64,000 nucleotides of DNA, from contig NZ_KB373316.1 in the NCBI RefSeq assembly GCF_000314795.2, positions 124,001-188,000 of the forward strand. Reading direction: 5' to 3'. The stretch is from Streptococcus sp. F0442. Its GTDB lineage: Bacteria > Bacillota > Bacilli > Lactobacillales > Streptococcaceae. The position numbers and the translations under genes are program-made. Of the stretch, positions 14,395 through 23,645 are shown one piece after another; position 1 is the first letter of the stretch; each line of letters opens with the position of its first letter. The notes below the pieces were generated by a model. It worked only from the letters and a program-made list of their open reading frames with translations, was not told where the DNA came from and did no database searches.

Positions 14395-14466
14395 ATGCCT
14401 TTAATACAGCTTTTTATGACCGATGTCTTCATAATAAACGAACCTTTAGTCCCGTTGTTTAAGTAG
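14395..14466 (+). CDS. Possible 23-residue small ORF or gene remnant
   Basis: ATG 14395 follows GAGGAG by six bases, three bases after the previous stop, and the frame ends exactly at the ribosome-binding site of the next gene. The peptide is hydrophobic and acidic. The tight fit between two genes suggests either a leader-type small ORF or the remains of a gene deleted between its start and stop. Confidence 0.28.
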   Translation: MPLIQLFMTDVFIINEPLVPLFK

Positions 14467-14474
14467 GAGGAAAT

Positions 14475-14872
14475 ATGAGCCATACGAATCTAGCAAAAGA
14501 AACCTTACTCCAGTTTATGCAGGCTATGTATTCTTGGGAGAAAAAGGCCACTAGGAGCCTAAGAAACAAAGCTGATAAAGAGATGTTGAAGGATGAATTA
14601 GCTACGATTTTTGATCAGTTTTGTACATCTAAAAAACACTCAGAGCAAGGGAAGAGTCCTTATCAGTCCGCTTTCCATTTGAATACAAATTTGAGACGCA
14701 TCCTATCGTTGATGAAGAGCATGACGGGAATCAAGCTTATTTCTACATCAAGGAGAATCGTTCTGGTATAGAAACCCTCTATCGTTTTCAAATGGTGTTT
14801 CAAAAGGGGAAATGGTGGATTGATAAGAAAGAATGGCTCGATGATGGGAATTGGATCAATTCTTCCTTGTGA
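14475..14872 (+). pseudogene. NTF2-fold immunity protein, broken by a frameshift
   Basis: The frame opens behind AGGAGGAA with an N-terminal helix typical of small NTF2-fold proteins (LAKETLLQFMQAMYSWE). Near 14665 the coding sense moves to another frame, which continues with YKFETHPIVDEE, then AYFYIKENRSG, LYRFQMVFQKGKWWIDKKEW and stops at 14870-14872. The second part (RFQMVFxxGKWWIDKKExxDD) is the classic end of NTF2-fold immunity proteins. The uncorrected frame instead ends at 14771 with an unrelated tail. A single-base indel would restore about 132 codons, so this is a recent pseudogene or a sequencing error. Confidence 0.72.
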
Positions 14873-14960
14873 AATACTGGATAGTATAGGAATGCAGGAA
14901 GAGATGTACTTCAAAAAACAGTGGTAGTTAAGTGTAAGAAATGAAATTTTAGAGGTCAAT

Positions 14961-15890
14961 ATGAATAAAACACTTTCAAATCAAAAAAGGAAATTAACAA
15001 CCATTAAAAATCAAGTACTAAAGGCGAGAGATTTTGATCTTGAAAAAGCACAGCTTTTTACTACTAAAGCAATTTTAGAAGCATTAAAAGCAGGCAAAAA
15101 AAGCCTTGAGATCAATTGGGAGGAAAACGGGAAAACAGAAACCTACTCCTATAAACATGTACGGATGGTTCATGCTATTCAACCATATACTTTGGTTTCT
15201 GAGTTCATCGAAAACAAGACATCTGAAACCTATCAATCTTTGCTAAACGGCTGTTTTTGTTCTGTAATGGCAGACATGACCTCTGCTAAATATTTAGAGA
15301 AAGGTGGCTCAAACTTTGATACAGATATTTGTTTGAATATCTTATTTGCCCTTGCCTATTTAGATGATACTTATGTAGAATTTTTAATTGATAAATTAGC
15401 CTATTTTAAAGAGGCTCAAGCTGAAAAAGGGAAAAAAGTTATTTTCTTTTCAGCCAAGAGTTTATTGCCTTTAGTCGTTTTTCTTTATGGAAATGGACAG
15501 GGAGACCGGTTAGCTAGCTTGCTCGAAAATGCCTGTGATGCTAAATATAAACCCTTGGACTCGAACCCTTATCATAATGTGAATGATGCCTATAAACAGG
15601 TTATGGAAACTATTTTTTCAGAGGATGTGGCTATTTTTAGAGAAACAATTTTATCCATGTGTGATTATCATTTAGCGAACGTCAAAGACAGTCATTTAGT
15701 AGACTTCAATACCTTACTATGGCAGTATTTCCCAATTGAAATCTTAGTTTTACTAAAAGAACGTCAGAAAAGAGAATTCCCAATCGACGGGATTAGCCAT
15801 CCCTTGCTTGATGACTTTTTACCCTATTTCTTGGATGACTTTCAGATATCCGAGCAAAATAAGATGATACTTGGCACAATCATAGAGTAG
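14961..15890 (+). CDS. Helical putative immunity protein (possibly Imm49-like)
   Basis: 309 residues, behind AGAGG. Mostly helical: a charged N-terminus, then LNILFALAYLDDTYVEFLIDK, LLPLVVFLYGNGQG, a VMETIFSEDVAIFRETILSM helix pair and an FPIEILVLLKERQKRE helix. The second half is reminiscent of Imm49, in which helices around an exposed D-x-x-x-F-x-x-x-L segment are followed by a long terminal helix. This is only a resemblance. Length and lack of signal peptide suit a cytosolic immunity protein. Confidence 0.55.
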   Translation: MNKTLSNQKRKLTTIKNQVLKARDFDLEKAQLFTTKAILEALKAGKKSLEINWEENGKTETYSYKHVRMVHAIQPYTLVSEFIENKTSETYQSLLNGCFCSVMADMTSAKYLEKGGSNFDTDICLNILFALAYLDDTYVEFLIDKLAYFKEAQAEKGKKVIFFSAKSLLPLVVFLYGNGQGDRLASLLENACDAKYKPLDSNPYHNVNDAYKQVMETIFSEDVAIFRETILSMCDYHLANVKDSHLVDFNTLLWQYFPIEILVLLKERQKREFPIDGISHPLLDDFLPYFLDDFQISEQNKMILGTIIE

Positions 15891-15992
15891 CAGTGTGAAA
15901 TGATGAGCAATCGATTTATAGTAGTATCAATGTATAAGAAACATCCTCTTGAGGGAGTGATATTTCAATAGTAACAAAAAAGGAAATAAGAA

Positions 15993-16352
15993 ATGAAAAA
16001 CTATTTACTGGATGAAGGGCTATTTCAGTATCCTGAATCATTTAAAAAATTGATCGAACTTAATTTAGTTGATTTTGATTGTTGGTATCTGTTGGATTCA
16101 GAATGGGCCCTGTCTTTGTATGAGGGATTGCAGGAAAGGTACCCAACCCGAAAGTTAATTCCATTTGCTAAAAGAGGTGATTGTGATGATACAGCTTGTT
16201 TTGAAATAGGAAAGGGCAATAAGGTCCAACTCATTCATGATTTTGCTACAGAAGGCTGGGAGCAACGAAAAGAGTTTAATGATTTTTGGGAATGGGTAGA
16301 ATATGCAGTCAAATGCATGATAGAGTACAATAAAGAAGATGGGATTGAATAA
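15993..16352 (+). CDS. Short SMI1/KNR4 (SUKH) family protein
   Basis: 119 residues. The middle reads LIPFAKRGDCDDTACFEIGKGNKVQ followed by IHDFATEGWEQRKEF and a DFWEWVEYAV helix. This is the common short SUKH form, with the acidic R-x-D-x-DD-xACFE strand and the final FWEWL helix. The ribosome-binding site is AAAGGAAAT. Many such proteins are immunity proteins, consistent with the array around it. Confidence 0.72.
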   Translation: MKNYLLDEGLFQYPESFKKLIELNLVDFDCWYLLDSEWALSLYEGLQERYPTRKLIPFAKRGDCDDTACFEIGKGNKVQLIHDFATEGWEQRKEFNDFWEWVEYAVKCMIEYNKEDGIE

Positions 16353-16416
16353 TCGCAAGCTCTTTTCTAGGGACGAAGGAACTCGTCTCTAATGATTTAC
16401 AAGGCAAGGAGAACAA

Positions 16417-17004
16417 ATGGAAACGATCACCCAATTATTAAATGAGATTGAAAAAAGTCTCCAACAGCTAGATCATTCTTGTTTAGTCCATCTAAATCCG
16501 GGAATATCTTCTCAACAGATTCAAGAATTGTTTGAGAAAATCCCATTGCAGCCAACTCAGGACTTGCGTGCTCTTTATACTTGGAGAAACGGTTCAGAAG
16601 ATAGTGAGGGAATCACACTCGGTGAGCTGGCATTTTTTCCTGGTTTCTATTTGATGTCTCTGGAAGAGAGTATCCAGACCTACTTGGAACTAAGAGCAAG
16701 GAATGGTTGGGACAAATCTTGGTTCCCAATTTTTGCCAGCGGAGGGGGAGATTTTTATGCCATGAACCTAACTTCAGAAGGTCAGGGGCAAATCCTTGGT
16801 TTTTATGTATTTGAAGAAGAGGCCCAGGTCGAATACTGGTCATTGAAATCTATGCTTGCAACCCTTAAAGCATGTTATGAACAAGGCATTATTTTCCGGA
16901 ATGAACAAGGCTACTTGGATATGGATTATAGGAAGCATGCTGAGATAGCGCATGACATAAATCCAGATCTGAAGATATGGCTTGAATTCTTAAAGGAGAT
17001 ATAA
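16417..17004 (+). CDS. SMI1/KNR4 (SUKH-1) family protein
   Basis: 195 residues behind AAGGAG. N-terminal helices end in LRALYTWRNGSED, the usual x-x-L-Y-xx-xNG motif. A GELAFFPGFYLMSLEE segment, then WFPIFASGGGDFYAMNL and LGFYVFEEEAQVEYWSL strands follow, and a C-terminal helix. All are standard for SUKH-1/SMI1 proteins. The next gene begins six bases on. A general stress or immunity role is possible; the array context favours immunity. Confidence 0.76.
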   Translation: METITQLLNEIEKSLQQLDHSCLVHLNPGISSQQIQELFEKIPLQPTQDLRALYTWRNGSEDSEGITLGELAFFPGFYLMSLEESIQTYLELRARNGWDKSWFPIFASGGGDFYAMNLTSEGQGQILGFYVFEEEAQVEYWSLKSMLATLKACYEQGIIFRNEQGYLDMDYRKHAEIAHDINPDLKIWLEFLKEI

Positions 17005-17027
17005 GAGGAATGACCAAGGAGAGAATA

Positions 17028-17579
17028 ATGGCAGTAGTGACTGTATTAAAAAAGATCATTAGACTCTATGAGGAAACAACGTTTATTCCCCAACCAGTGA
17101 GTTTTTCAAACGAAAAATTAAGGATCCAGTCCTCAGATTTGACAGGAGAATTACTTAATTATTATCAACATATAGTGTTCAATGAGGATTTATTTTTTGC
17201 TAATCAAACTTTTAATATCATTTTGTTGGCATTAGATTCTCCTGCAAGGACAGTCGAATGTTGGGCCTTACAAGATATTCTTCAGTTTAGTGAAGGGCAA
17301 TACCAGATATTCGCTACTACAGATACAGATGATATTCTTTTCTGTGATATGAAAGATGACAGTTCTCCAGTTTACGCGGGCAGTCCTGGAGATCCTAATT
17401 TCTACAAACTCAGCGAAAGTTTGACGGAGTTTTTGGAGTTCTATTTCGCTTTTTCAAATTTTTGGAAACAAAGAGAAGATGTCCCACAGGAGGAATATAT
17501 TGTAGGGACAGGTGACTTGATAGAGCGCTACCTTTCCCCAAACGTCCAAGCGACAGCGAAAGAATATCTACTTCGGTAA
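17028..17579 (+). CDS. SUKH-family putative immunity protein (copy B)
   Basis: 183 residues from ATG 17028, which has AAGGAG seven bases upstream. ATG 17010 is in frame, but its first residues (TKERI) are a translated ribosome-binding site. It shares its feature order and several motifs with the gene at 12203: SSDLTGELLNYYQH, ILFCDMKDDSSPVYAGSPG and YKLSESLTEFLEFY. The two are paralogues that have diverged a great deal, as expected for immunity genes with different toxin partners. Confidence 0.7.
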   Translation: MAVVTVLKKIIRLYEETTFIPQPVSFSNEKLRIQSSDLTGELLNYYQHIVFNEDLFFANQTFNIILLALDSPARTVECWALQDILQFSEGQYQIFATTDTDDILFCDMKDDSSPVYAGSPGDPNFYKLSESLTEFLEFYFAFSNFWKQREDVPQEEYIVGTGDLIERYLSPNVQATAKEYLLR

Positions 17580-17638
17580 GATTGACCTGAGAAAAGCCTT
17601 TCTCAGTAACAAAAAGTGAATTGGATAGGAGAAAAGAA

Positions 17639-18244
17639 ATGAATGTGAAAGAACTAATCAAAGAGATTGAAAATGATGCTGAGTTCGTCTCGTATTTAAA
17701 CCAGGTTCCCAAAAAGAATAAGAAAACCAAAGCTAGCTATCTCGAATCGCTGAATCATCTGGCCTATTTACTTTATCTGGATGGTCAAGAGGAAATGACT
17801 AAAAAATTATTAGATAGGATCATACAAGTTCCATTTGAAGGGAATTATAACATTTGGACCTTTGTTGCTAGCTCTCTGGTTTTATTGGCCTATCTGGAAA
17901 GAGAGGCAGAAAATCAGGTGCTCGTCTATAAAAAACTCCTTTTGTCTCCGTTAGAACAAGGGGAGGAATCCACTCAAAACATAAGAAGGAGAGTTCATCA
18001 GAGATTTTTGAATGGAGATAGCTTGGAGCAAAAGCTTGTAAAAATCGACCAAGCTTCAAGTTCCGAATCAGAAATGGAACGCCGTCTGCTATACTTAACA
18101 GATCTACTGAAAATTTACCTCTTTATTACTGAGTCAACGTGTGAAGAGACAGATATTCAGGCAAAAATCGAAGAGAATATAGAGATACTGAAGAAGTATA
18201 TTAAGGAGCATGAAATCTATAGCCTTTTTCCTTTTAAGGGATAA
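17639..18244 (+). CDS. DUF6707-like putative immunity protein
   Basis: 201 residues from ATG 17639, behind AGGAG; a TTG at 17621 opens the same frame but includes the ribosome-binding site. The pattern ASYLESLNHLAYLLYLDGQ, then ITQ-like IIQVPFEGNYNIWTFVASSL and LLAYLERE matches my memory of DUF6707, a helical family with L-x-x-LAxxLYLxGK and PFxGNxxxWTFV. It closes the immunity array; the next gene is a Nudix hydrolase. A role in immunity is inferred from position. Confidence 0.58.
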   Translation: MNVKELIKEIENDAEFVSYLNQVPKKNKKTKASYLESLNHLAYLLYLDGQEEMTKKLLDRIIQVPFEGNYNIWTFVASSLVLLAYLEREAENQVLVYKKLLLSPLEQGEESTQNIRRRVHQRFLNGDSLEQKLVKIDQASSSESEMERRLLYLTDLLKIYLFITESTCEETDIQAKIEENIEILKKYIKEHEIYSLFPFKG

Positions 18245-18284
18245 GGTGAGCTGACAATCTTGGACTTTTAGAAAAGAGTAGAAT

Positions 18285-18782
18285 ATGGAAATCAAAAATC
18301 ACTTTGGTGTATATGGAATCTGTCTTCAAGACGGAAAATTGCTTTGCATTGAGAAAACGAGAGGACCTTATCAGCATCGTTTTGATTTACCGGGTGGTAG
18401 TCAAGAACCAGGTGAGGGGCTGACAGAAACCCTCAAGAGAGAAGTTCTGGAAGAGACAGGCTATACGCTTAGCCGTTATTCAAATCCTAGGATGTATGAT
18501 GTGCTGGTTCAAGAAGAGGACCAAGACTTCGCTGTGCATCATATCATGGCCTTTTATGATATCGTACTCGATTTCGAAAACTCTCAAAAATCCCTTCCTC
18601 ATGAAGTTCTTGATGGGACTAATGATTCAGCCAATGCAGTTTGGGTCCCTATTGAGCAGATTACCGAAGAAAATGCCTCGCCTTTAGTATTAAAGGTGAA
18701 GGCAGAGTTATTAGGATTTCCAGAATTAGAATTGACAAGCTATAAGAATTGGAAGGTAAAAGAAAGGAAGCTAAACAAATGA
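18285..18782 (+). CDS. Nudix hydrolase
   Basis: 165 residues. A complete Nudix box G-x5-E-x7-RE-x2-EE-xG spans about 38-60 (GSQEPGE ... REVLEETGY). The fold should hydrolyse a nucleoside diphosphate linked to another group, with Mg2+. The substrate cannot be predicted. It overlaps the ASCH gene by four bases (ATGA), so the two are translationally coupled and perhaps act on related nucleotides or RNA. Its 40-base gap from the immunity array suggests it may share that transcript. Confidence 0.87.
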   Translation: MEIKNHFGVYGICLQDGKLLCIEKTRGPYQHRFDLPGGSQEPGEGLTETLKREVLEETGYTLSRYSNPRMYDVLVQEEDQDFAVHHIMAFYDIVLDFENSQKSLPHEVLDGTNDSANAVWVPIEQITEENASPLVLKVKAELLGFPELELTSYKNWKVKERKLNK

Positions 18783-19219
18783 CACCGCAAGAAATGTGGA
18801 ATATCTACAAACAAATCAACCCCTCTATCGGAGATGAAATCGATGCTTGGGCTTTTGGAGTAGAAGCCGATCTCTTAGCTGACTTGGTTCTAAGAGGCGA
18901 AAAAACGGCAACAGCCTCAGCCTACGACCTCTATACAGTAGAAGATGAACCCCTTCCACAAGAAGGGACCTTTGATGTCATTTTAGACAGTCAAAATCAG
19001 GCTGTTTGCATTGTCGAAATTACCAAGGTTTCTGTTCAGCCCTTCCATCAAGTGTCTGTTGACCATGCCTTCAAGGAAGGTGAAGGAGACAAATCTCTGG
19101 CCTATTGGCGTCAGGTTCATGAGGAGTTTTTCACGGAGTGGCTGGAGGAAGCAGGTCTGACGTTTACACCTGACAGCAAGGTTGTTTTAGAAGAATTTCG
19201 CAAGGTTTATCCGTTATAG
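18779..19219 (+). CDS. ASCH-domain protein
   Basis: 146 residues from ATG 18779, behind AAAGGAAG. The pattern WAFGVEADLLADLVLRGEKTATAS, a central GTFDVILDSQNQAVCIVEIT strand pair and a terminal FFxEW helix are typical of bacterial ASCH (PUA-like) proteins of the YqfB/DUF437 type. ASCH domains bind RNA or hydrolyse modified nucleosides such as N4-acetylcytidine. It overlaps the Nudix gene and ends at a strong terminator. Confidence 0.83.
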   Translation: MTPQEMWNIYKQINPSIGDEIDAWAFGVEADLLADLVLRGEKTATASAYDLYTVEDEPLPQEGTFDVILDSQNQAVCIVEITKVSVQPFHQVSVDHAFKEGEGDKSLAYWRQVHEEFFTEWLEEAGLTFTPDSKVVLEEFRKVYPL

Positions 19220-19225
19220 AACACG

Positions 19226-19248
19226 CTCTCCTTTTAGGAGAGTTTTTT
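19226..19248 (+). terminator. Intrinsic terminator
   Basis: CTCTCC pairs with GGAGAG around a short TTTTA loop, followed by six T. Confidence 0.85.
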
Positions 19249-19282
19249 GATCTGGATCTTATTTTCCAAAAGGGTTAAAAAA

Positions 19283-20703
<1,421 letters not shown>

Positions 20704-20712
20704 GAGATTTTC

Positions 20713-21258
20713 ATGCAATTTGAAGAAAAAACCATTGATCGCAAGGAGATTTACCAAGGACCGATTTTCCAAGTAGTTACAGATCAAGTGGAACTGCCCG
20801 ATGGAAAAGGTCAAGCGCAGCGTGATTTGATTTTTCATAATGGAGCAGTAGCGGTTTTACCGATCACAGATGAGGGCAAGACCATTTTGGTCAAGCAGTA
20901 CCGCAAGGCGATCGAGAGAACTTCTGTAGAGATCCCAGCAGGCAAGTTGGAAAAGGGTGAAAATGCGGATCCCCAAGCAGCTGCTTTGCGTGAATTGGAA
21001 GAAGAAATTGGTTACACAGCGGATCTAGAGTTGTTGTATGATTTTTATTCTGCCATTGGTTTTTGCAACGAGCGAATCAAACTCTATCTTGCGACCAATT
21101 TGAAAAAAGTGGAAAATCCTCGCCCTCAAGATGAAGATGAGACCTTAGAGCTGCTAGAAGTGACCTTGACGGAGGCTAAAGACTTGATCCAAGCTGGAGA
21201 AATCTGTGATGCCAAGACCATTATGGCGATTCAGTACTGGGAATTATCCAATAAATAG
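20713..21258 (+). CDS. nudF: ADP-ribose pyrophosphatase (Nudix)
   Basis: 181 residues, nine bases after glmU. It carries a Nudix box ending RELEEEIGY, with the AGKLEKGE loop before it and the N-terminal strand pattern ([17 protein letters not shown]) of the ADP-ribose pyrophosphatase subfamily. The spacing between the first Glu and the RE pair is two residues longer than the textbook Nudix box. The enzyme should cleave ADP-ribose to AMP and ribose-5-phosphate. Confidence 0.9.
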   Translation: MQFEEKTIDRKEIYQGPIFQVVTDQVELPDGKGQAQRDLIFHNGAVAVLPITDEGKTILVKQYRKAIERTSVEIPAGKLEKGENADPQAAALRELEEEIGYTADLELLYDFYSAIGFCNERIKLYLATNLKKVENPRPQDEDETLELLEVTLTEAKDLIQAGEICDAKTIMAIQYWELSNK

Positions 21259-21269
21259 AGGAGGATCCA

Positions 21270-21605
21270 ATGGGAAAACCTTTATTAACAGATGAAATGA
21301 TTGAACGAGCGAGGCGTGGCGAGGAGATCTCGGGCCCTAAGATGCTAGATAACGAAGAGACGAAGATCCTTCGAACAGACCACAGAGGATTTGGCTATGA
21401 ACGTCCCGTCAGAGAAAGTCGAAGCCAAGGCCCACAAGAGCGTTATTCGCAGGATACCTTGCAGATCCAAGTGGAGCCAACGGTAACAAAGAGTCGTCGA
21501 ATTGAGGAACAAAAACAAAGTGTTCTCCAATCCAAACTCAATAAGATTTTGTTCTGGATCATCGTGCTCCTCATTGTCTTGATTATTGCTATTTGGCGTC
21601 TGTAA
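21270..21605 (+). CDS. macP: Cell-wall synthase accessory phosphoprotein MacP
   Basis: 111 residues: a charged cytoplasmic N-terminus starting [17 protein letters not shown] and a single C-terminal membrane helix (about 92-110). This is the form of MacP, the StkP substrate that activates the class A penicillin-binding protein PBP2a in pneumococcus, where it sits in the same position between the Nudix gene and mtnN. The helix near the C-terminus places the regulatory tail inside the cell. Several Thr residues in the tail could be phosphorylated. Confidence 0.88.
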   Translation: MGKPLLTDEMIERARRGEEISGPKMLDNEETKILRTDHRGFGYERPVRESRSQGPQERYSQDTLQIQVEPTVTKSRRIEEQKQSVLQSKLNKILFWIIVLLIVLIIAIWRL

Positions 21606-21629
21606 GATCGTCACAAGGAGAAAAATGAT

Positions 21630-22322
21630 ATGAAAATTGGAATTATTGCAGCCATGCCACAGGAGTTAAAGATCCTTGTCGAAGCTCTTAAAAATGGGGA
21701 AAAACATCTGCGTCTTGGAAAAGTATACTATACGGGATCAATCGGTCACCATGAAGTCGTTTTAGTTGAAAGTGGCATCGGAAAAGTTATGTCTGCTATG
21801 AGTGTAGCGGTCCTAGCCAATGATTTCAAAGTGGAAGCCATTATCAATACGGGTTCTGCAGGTGCTCTGGCCCCAGGAATAGCTGTTGGCGATATTGTTC
21901 TTGCGGATAAATTGGCTTATCACGACGTGGATGTGACTGCTTTTGGCTACCAGTATGGCCAGATGGCCAGCCAACCGCTTTATTTTGAATCTAGTCGCTA
22001 TTTTGTATCGGAAATGAAAAAAGTACTGGAAGAAGAAGCTACTGCAACGCACGTGGGTCTCATTACGACTGGAGATAGCTTTATTGCTAGTGAGGAAAAA
22101 GTCGCAAGGATTCGGGAGCATTTCCCAGAAGTTTTGGCAGTTGAGATGGAAGGGGCAGCCATTGCTCAGGCCGCTCATGCAGCTGGCCGTCCCTTCATGG
22201 TTATTCGGGCTATGAGTGATACGGCCGATCACGAAGCCAATATCTTTTTTGATGAATTTATCATTCAGGCTGGCGAGCGCTCTGCTCAAACCTTGATTAC
22301 TTTCTTGAAGAGATTAGTATAG
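21630..22322 (+). CDS. mtnN: 5'-methylthioadenosine/S-adenosylhomocysteine nucleosidase
   Basis: 230 residues. Starts KIGIIAAMPQELK; shows INTGSAGAL, the catalytic EMEGAAIAQ segment, and SDTAD near the end. It cleaves the glycosidic bond of SAH and MTA, recycling the methyl cycle and feeding LuxS for autoinducer-2. The gene symbol pfs is also used. It is in the same operon as glmU, nudF and macP. Confidence 0.96.
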   Translation: MKIGIIAAMPQELKILVEALKNGEKHLRLGKVYYTGSIGHHEVVLVESGIGKVMSAMSVAVLANDFKVEAIINTGSAGALAPGIAVGDIVLADKLAYHDVDVTAFGYQYGQMASQPLYFESSRYFVSEMKKVLEEEATATHVGLITTGDSFIASEEKVARIREHFPEVLAVEMEGAAIAQAAHAAGRPFMVIRAMSDTADHEANIFFDEFIIQAGERSAQTLITFLKRLV

Positions 22323-22343
22323 AAAAAGATAGGGAGATTGAAA

Positions 22344-22652
22344 ATGTATCGTGAATCATATTTTGATGGAGGCCTGTTTTCATATATTGGCCATGTTTTA
22401 TTAGCAACTCTTATTACTGTACTGACCTTAGGTATTTGTACACCTTGGGGAATGTGTATTATGATTGAATGGAAAGTCAAACATACTGTTATTGATGGTC
22501 ATCGTCAGTACTTTGATGGAACAGCTATGCAATTGTTTGGAAATTGGATCAAATGGTGGTTCTTTACCATCATTACATTTGGAATCTATGTGTTCTGGTT
22601 AAATATCAAGGTTACCCAATGGGTTACCAAACATACTCATTTTATAGACTAA
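22344..22652 (+). CDS. DUF898 membrane protein
   Basis: 102 residues from ATG 22344, with GGGAG eight bases upstream; a TTG six bases earlier opens the same frame. The order YFDGGLFSYIGHVLLATLIT, LTLGICTPWG, then a second half WWFFTIITFGIYVFW is the repeated-helix pattern of DUF898 (YjgN-like) inner membrane proteins. It has two hydrophobic regions. Function unknown. It ends at a strong terminator. Confidence 0.8.
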   Translation: MYRESYFDGGLFSYIGHVLLATLITVLTLGICTPWGMCIMIEWKVKHTVIDGHRQYFDGTAMQLFGNWIKWWFFTIITFGIYVFWLNIKVTQWVTKHTHFID

Positions 22653-22655
22653 TCG

Positions 22656-22686
22656 AAAAGGACTTGTCCAAGGACGAGTCCTTTTT
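22656..22686 (+). terminator. Intrinsic terminator
   Basis: AAAGGACTTGTCC pairs with GGACGAGTCCTTT around a two-base AA loop (four bases if the closing pair opens), then TTTTT. One G-U pair. Confidence 0.85.
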
Positions 22687-22721
22687 GTGAAGCCATTTCT
22701 TTAACCTCTATCGGTCCTTCA

Positions 22722-22730
22722 TGCTATAAT
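22722..22730 (+). promoter_or_regulatory. Extended -10 promoter of nth
   Basis: TGC-TATAAT lies about 27 bases upstream of the nth start codon. No clear -35 box. Confidence 0.6.
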
Positions 22731-22757
22731 AGATTCTAGTAACGTAAAGGAGAAGTT

Positions 22758-23381
22758 ATGGTCTTATCAAAAAAACGAGCACGTCATGTGATTGAAGAAA
22801 TTATCGCCCTTTTTCCAGATGCCAAGCCAAGTCTGGATTTTCGCAACCATTTTGAATTATTAGTGGCAGTCATGCTCTCTGCTCAGACGACTGATGCAGC
22901 TGTTAATAAAGCGACACCAGCTTTGTTTGCGGCTTTTCCAACCCCACAAGCCATGGCAGCAGCTAGTGAAGCAGCTATCGCTAAGCATATTTCTAAATTA
23001 GGCCTCTATCGAAATAAGGCCAAATTTCTCAAAAAATGTGCCCAACAATTGCTAGACAACTTTGAAGGCCAAGTCCCTCAGACACGGGAGGAATTAGAGA
23101 GCTTAGCAGGAGTAGGACGTAAGACAGCAAATGTCGTCATGAGTGTAGGATTTGGGATTCCAGCCTTTGCTGTCGATACGCATGTGGAGCGCATCTGCAA
23201 GCACCATGACATCGTCAAGAAATCCGCAACCCCATTAGAAGTGGAAAAACGGGTCATGGACGTACTGCCTCCTGAATGCTGGTTACCAGCTCATCAGGCC
23301 ATGATCTATTTTGGACGGGCTATTTGCCATCCTAAAAATCCAGAATGTGATCAGTACCCACAGCTCTATCATTTTGATTAA
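22758..23381 (+). CDS. nth: Endonuclease III (DNA N-glycosylase/AP lyase)
   Basis: 207 residues. Helix-hairpin-helix LESLAGVGRKTANVV carries catalytic Lys122, and Asp140 lies in VDTHVER, as in all EndoIII proteins. It removes oxidised pyrimidines and cleaves the abasic site. The C-terminal iron-sulphur loop is incomplete: the first two cysteines are present (C190-x6-C197) but the last two are Tyr200 and Phe206, so a [4Fe-4S] cluster is unlikely. This may be normal for streptococci. Start behind AAAGGAG. Confidence 0.94.
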   Translation: MVLSKKRARHVIEEIIALFPDAKPSLDFRNHFELLVAVMLSAQTTDAAVNKATPALFAAFPTPQAMAAASEAAIAKHISKLGLYRNKAKFLKKCAQQLLDNFEGQVPQTREELESLAGVGRKTANVVMSVGFGIPAFAVDTHVERICKHHDIVKKSATPLEVEKRVMDVLPPECWLPAHQAMIYFGRAICHPKNPECDQYPQLYHFD

Positions 23382-23397
23382 AGAGGAGATCCTCCGC

Positions 23398-23425
23398 ACA
23401 GACCAGCGGGGGTCTTTTTTTACGT
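23398..23425 (+). terminator. Intrinsic terminator of nth
   Basis: AGACC pairs with GGTCT around a short loop, followed by seven T. Confidence 0.7.
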
Positions 23426-23587
23426 AAACGTATATTTATTAAAAGGATTGAAAGATGAAATTTTGCAAATCTGTAGTGGTAGGCACCTAGACTCGACTAT
23501 CTAGCTTCTTTGAGATCGATTTCAAGATGCTTTTTCTTGACATCTTATTATATTCATTCAGAAATAGCGAACTTTTTTAAAATAGAT

Positions 23588-23616
23588 TTGGTTTTTTTTA
23601 AGAAATAGTGTATAAT
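23588..23616 (+). promoter_or_regulatory. Promoter of the peptide-binding lipoprotein
   Basis: TTGGTT, a 17-base spacer and TATAAT (23611-23616), 30 bases before the start. The rest of the region 23426-23587 contains nothing I recognise. Confidence 0.6.
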
Positions 23617-23645
23617 GATAGAAAATCTAACATAAGGAGATAGTG

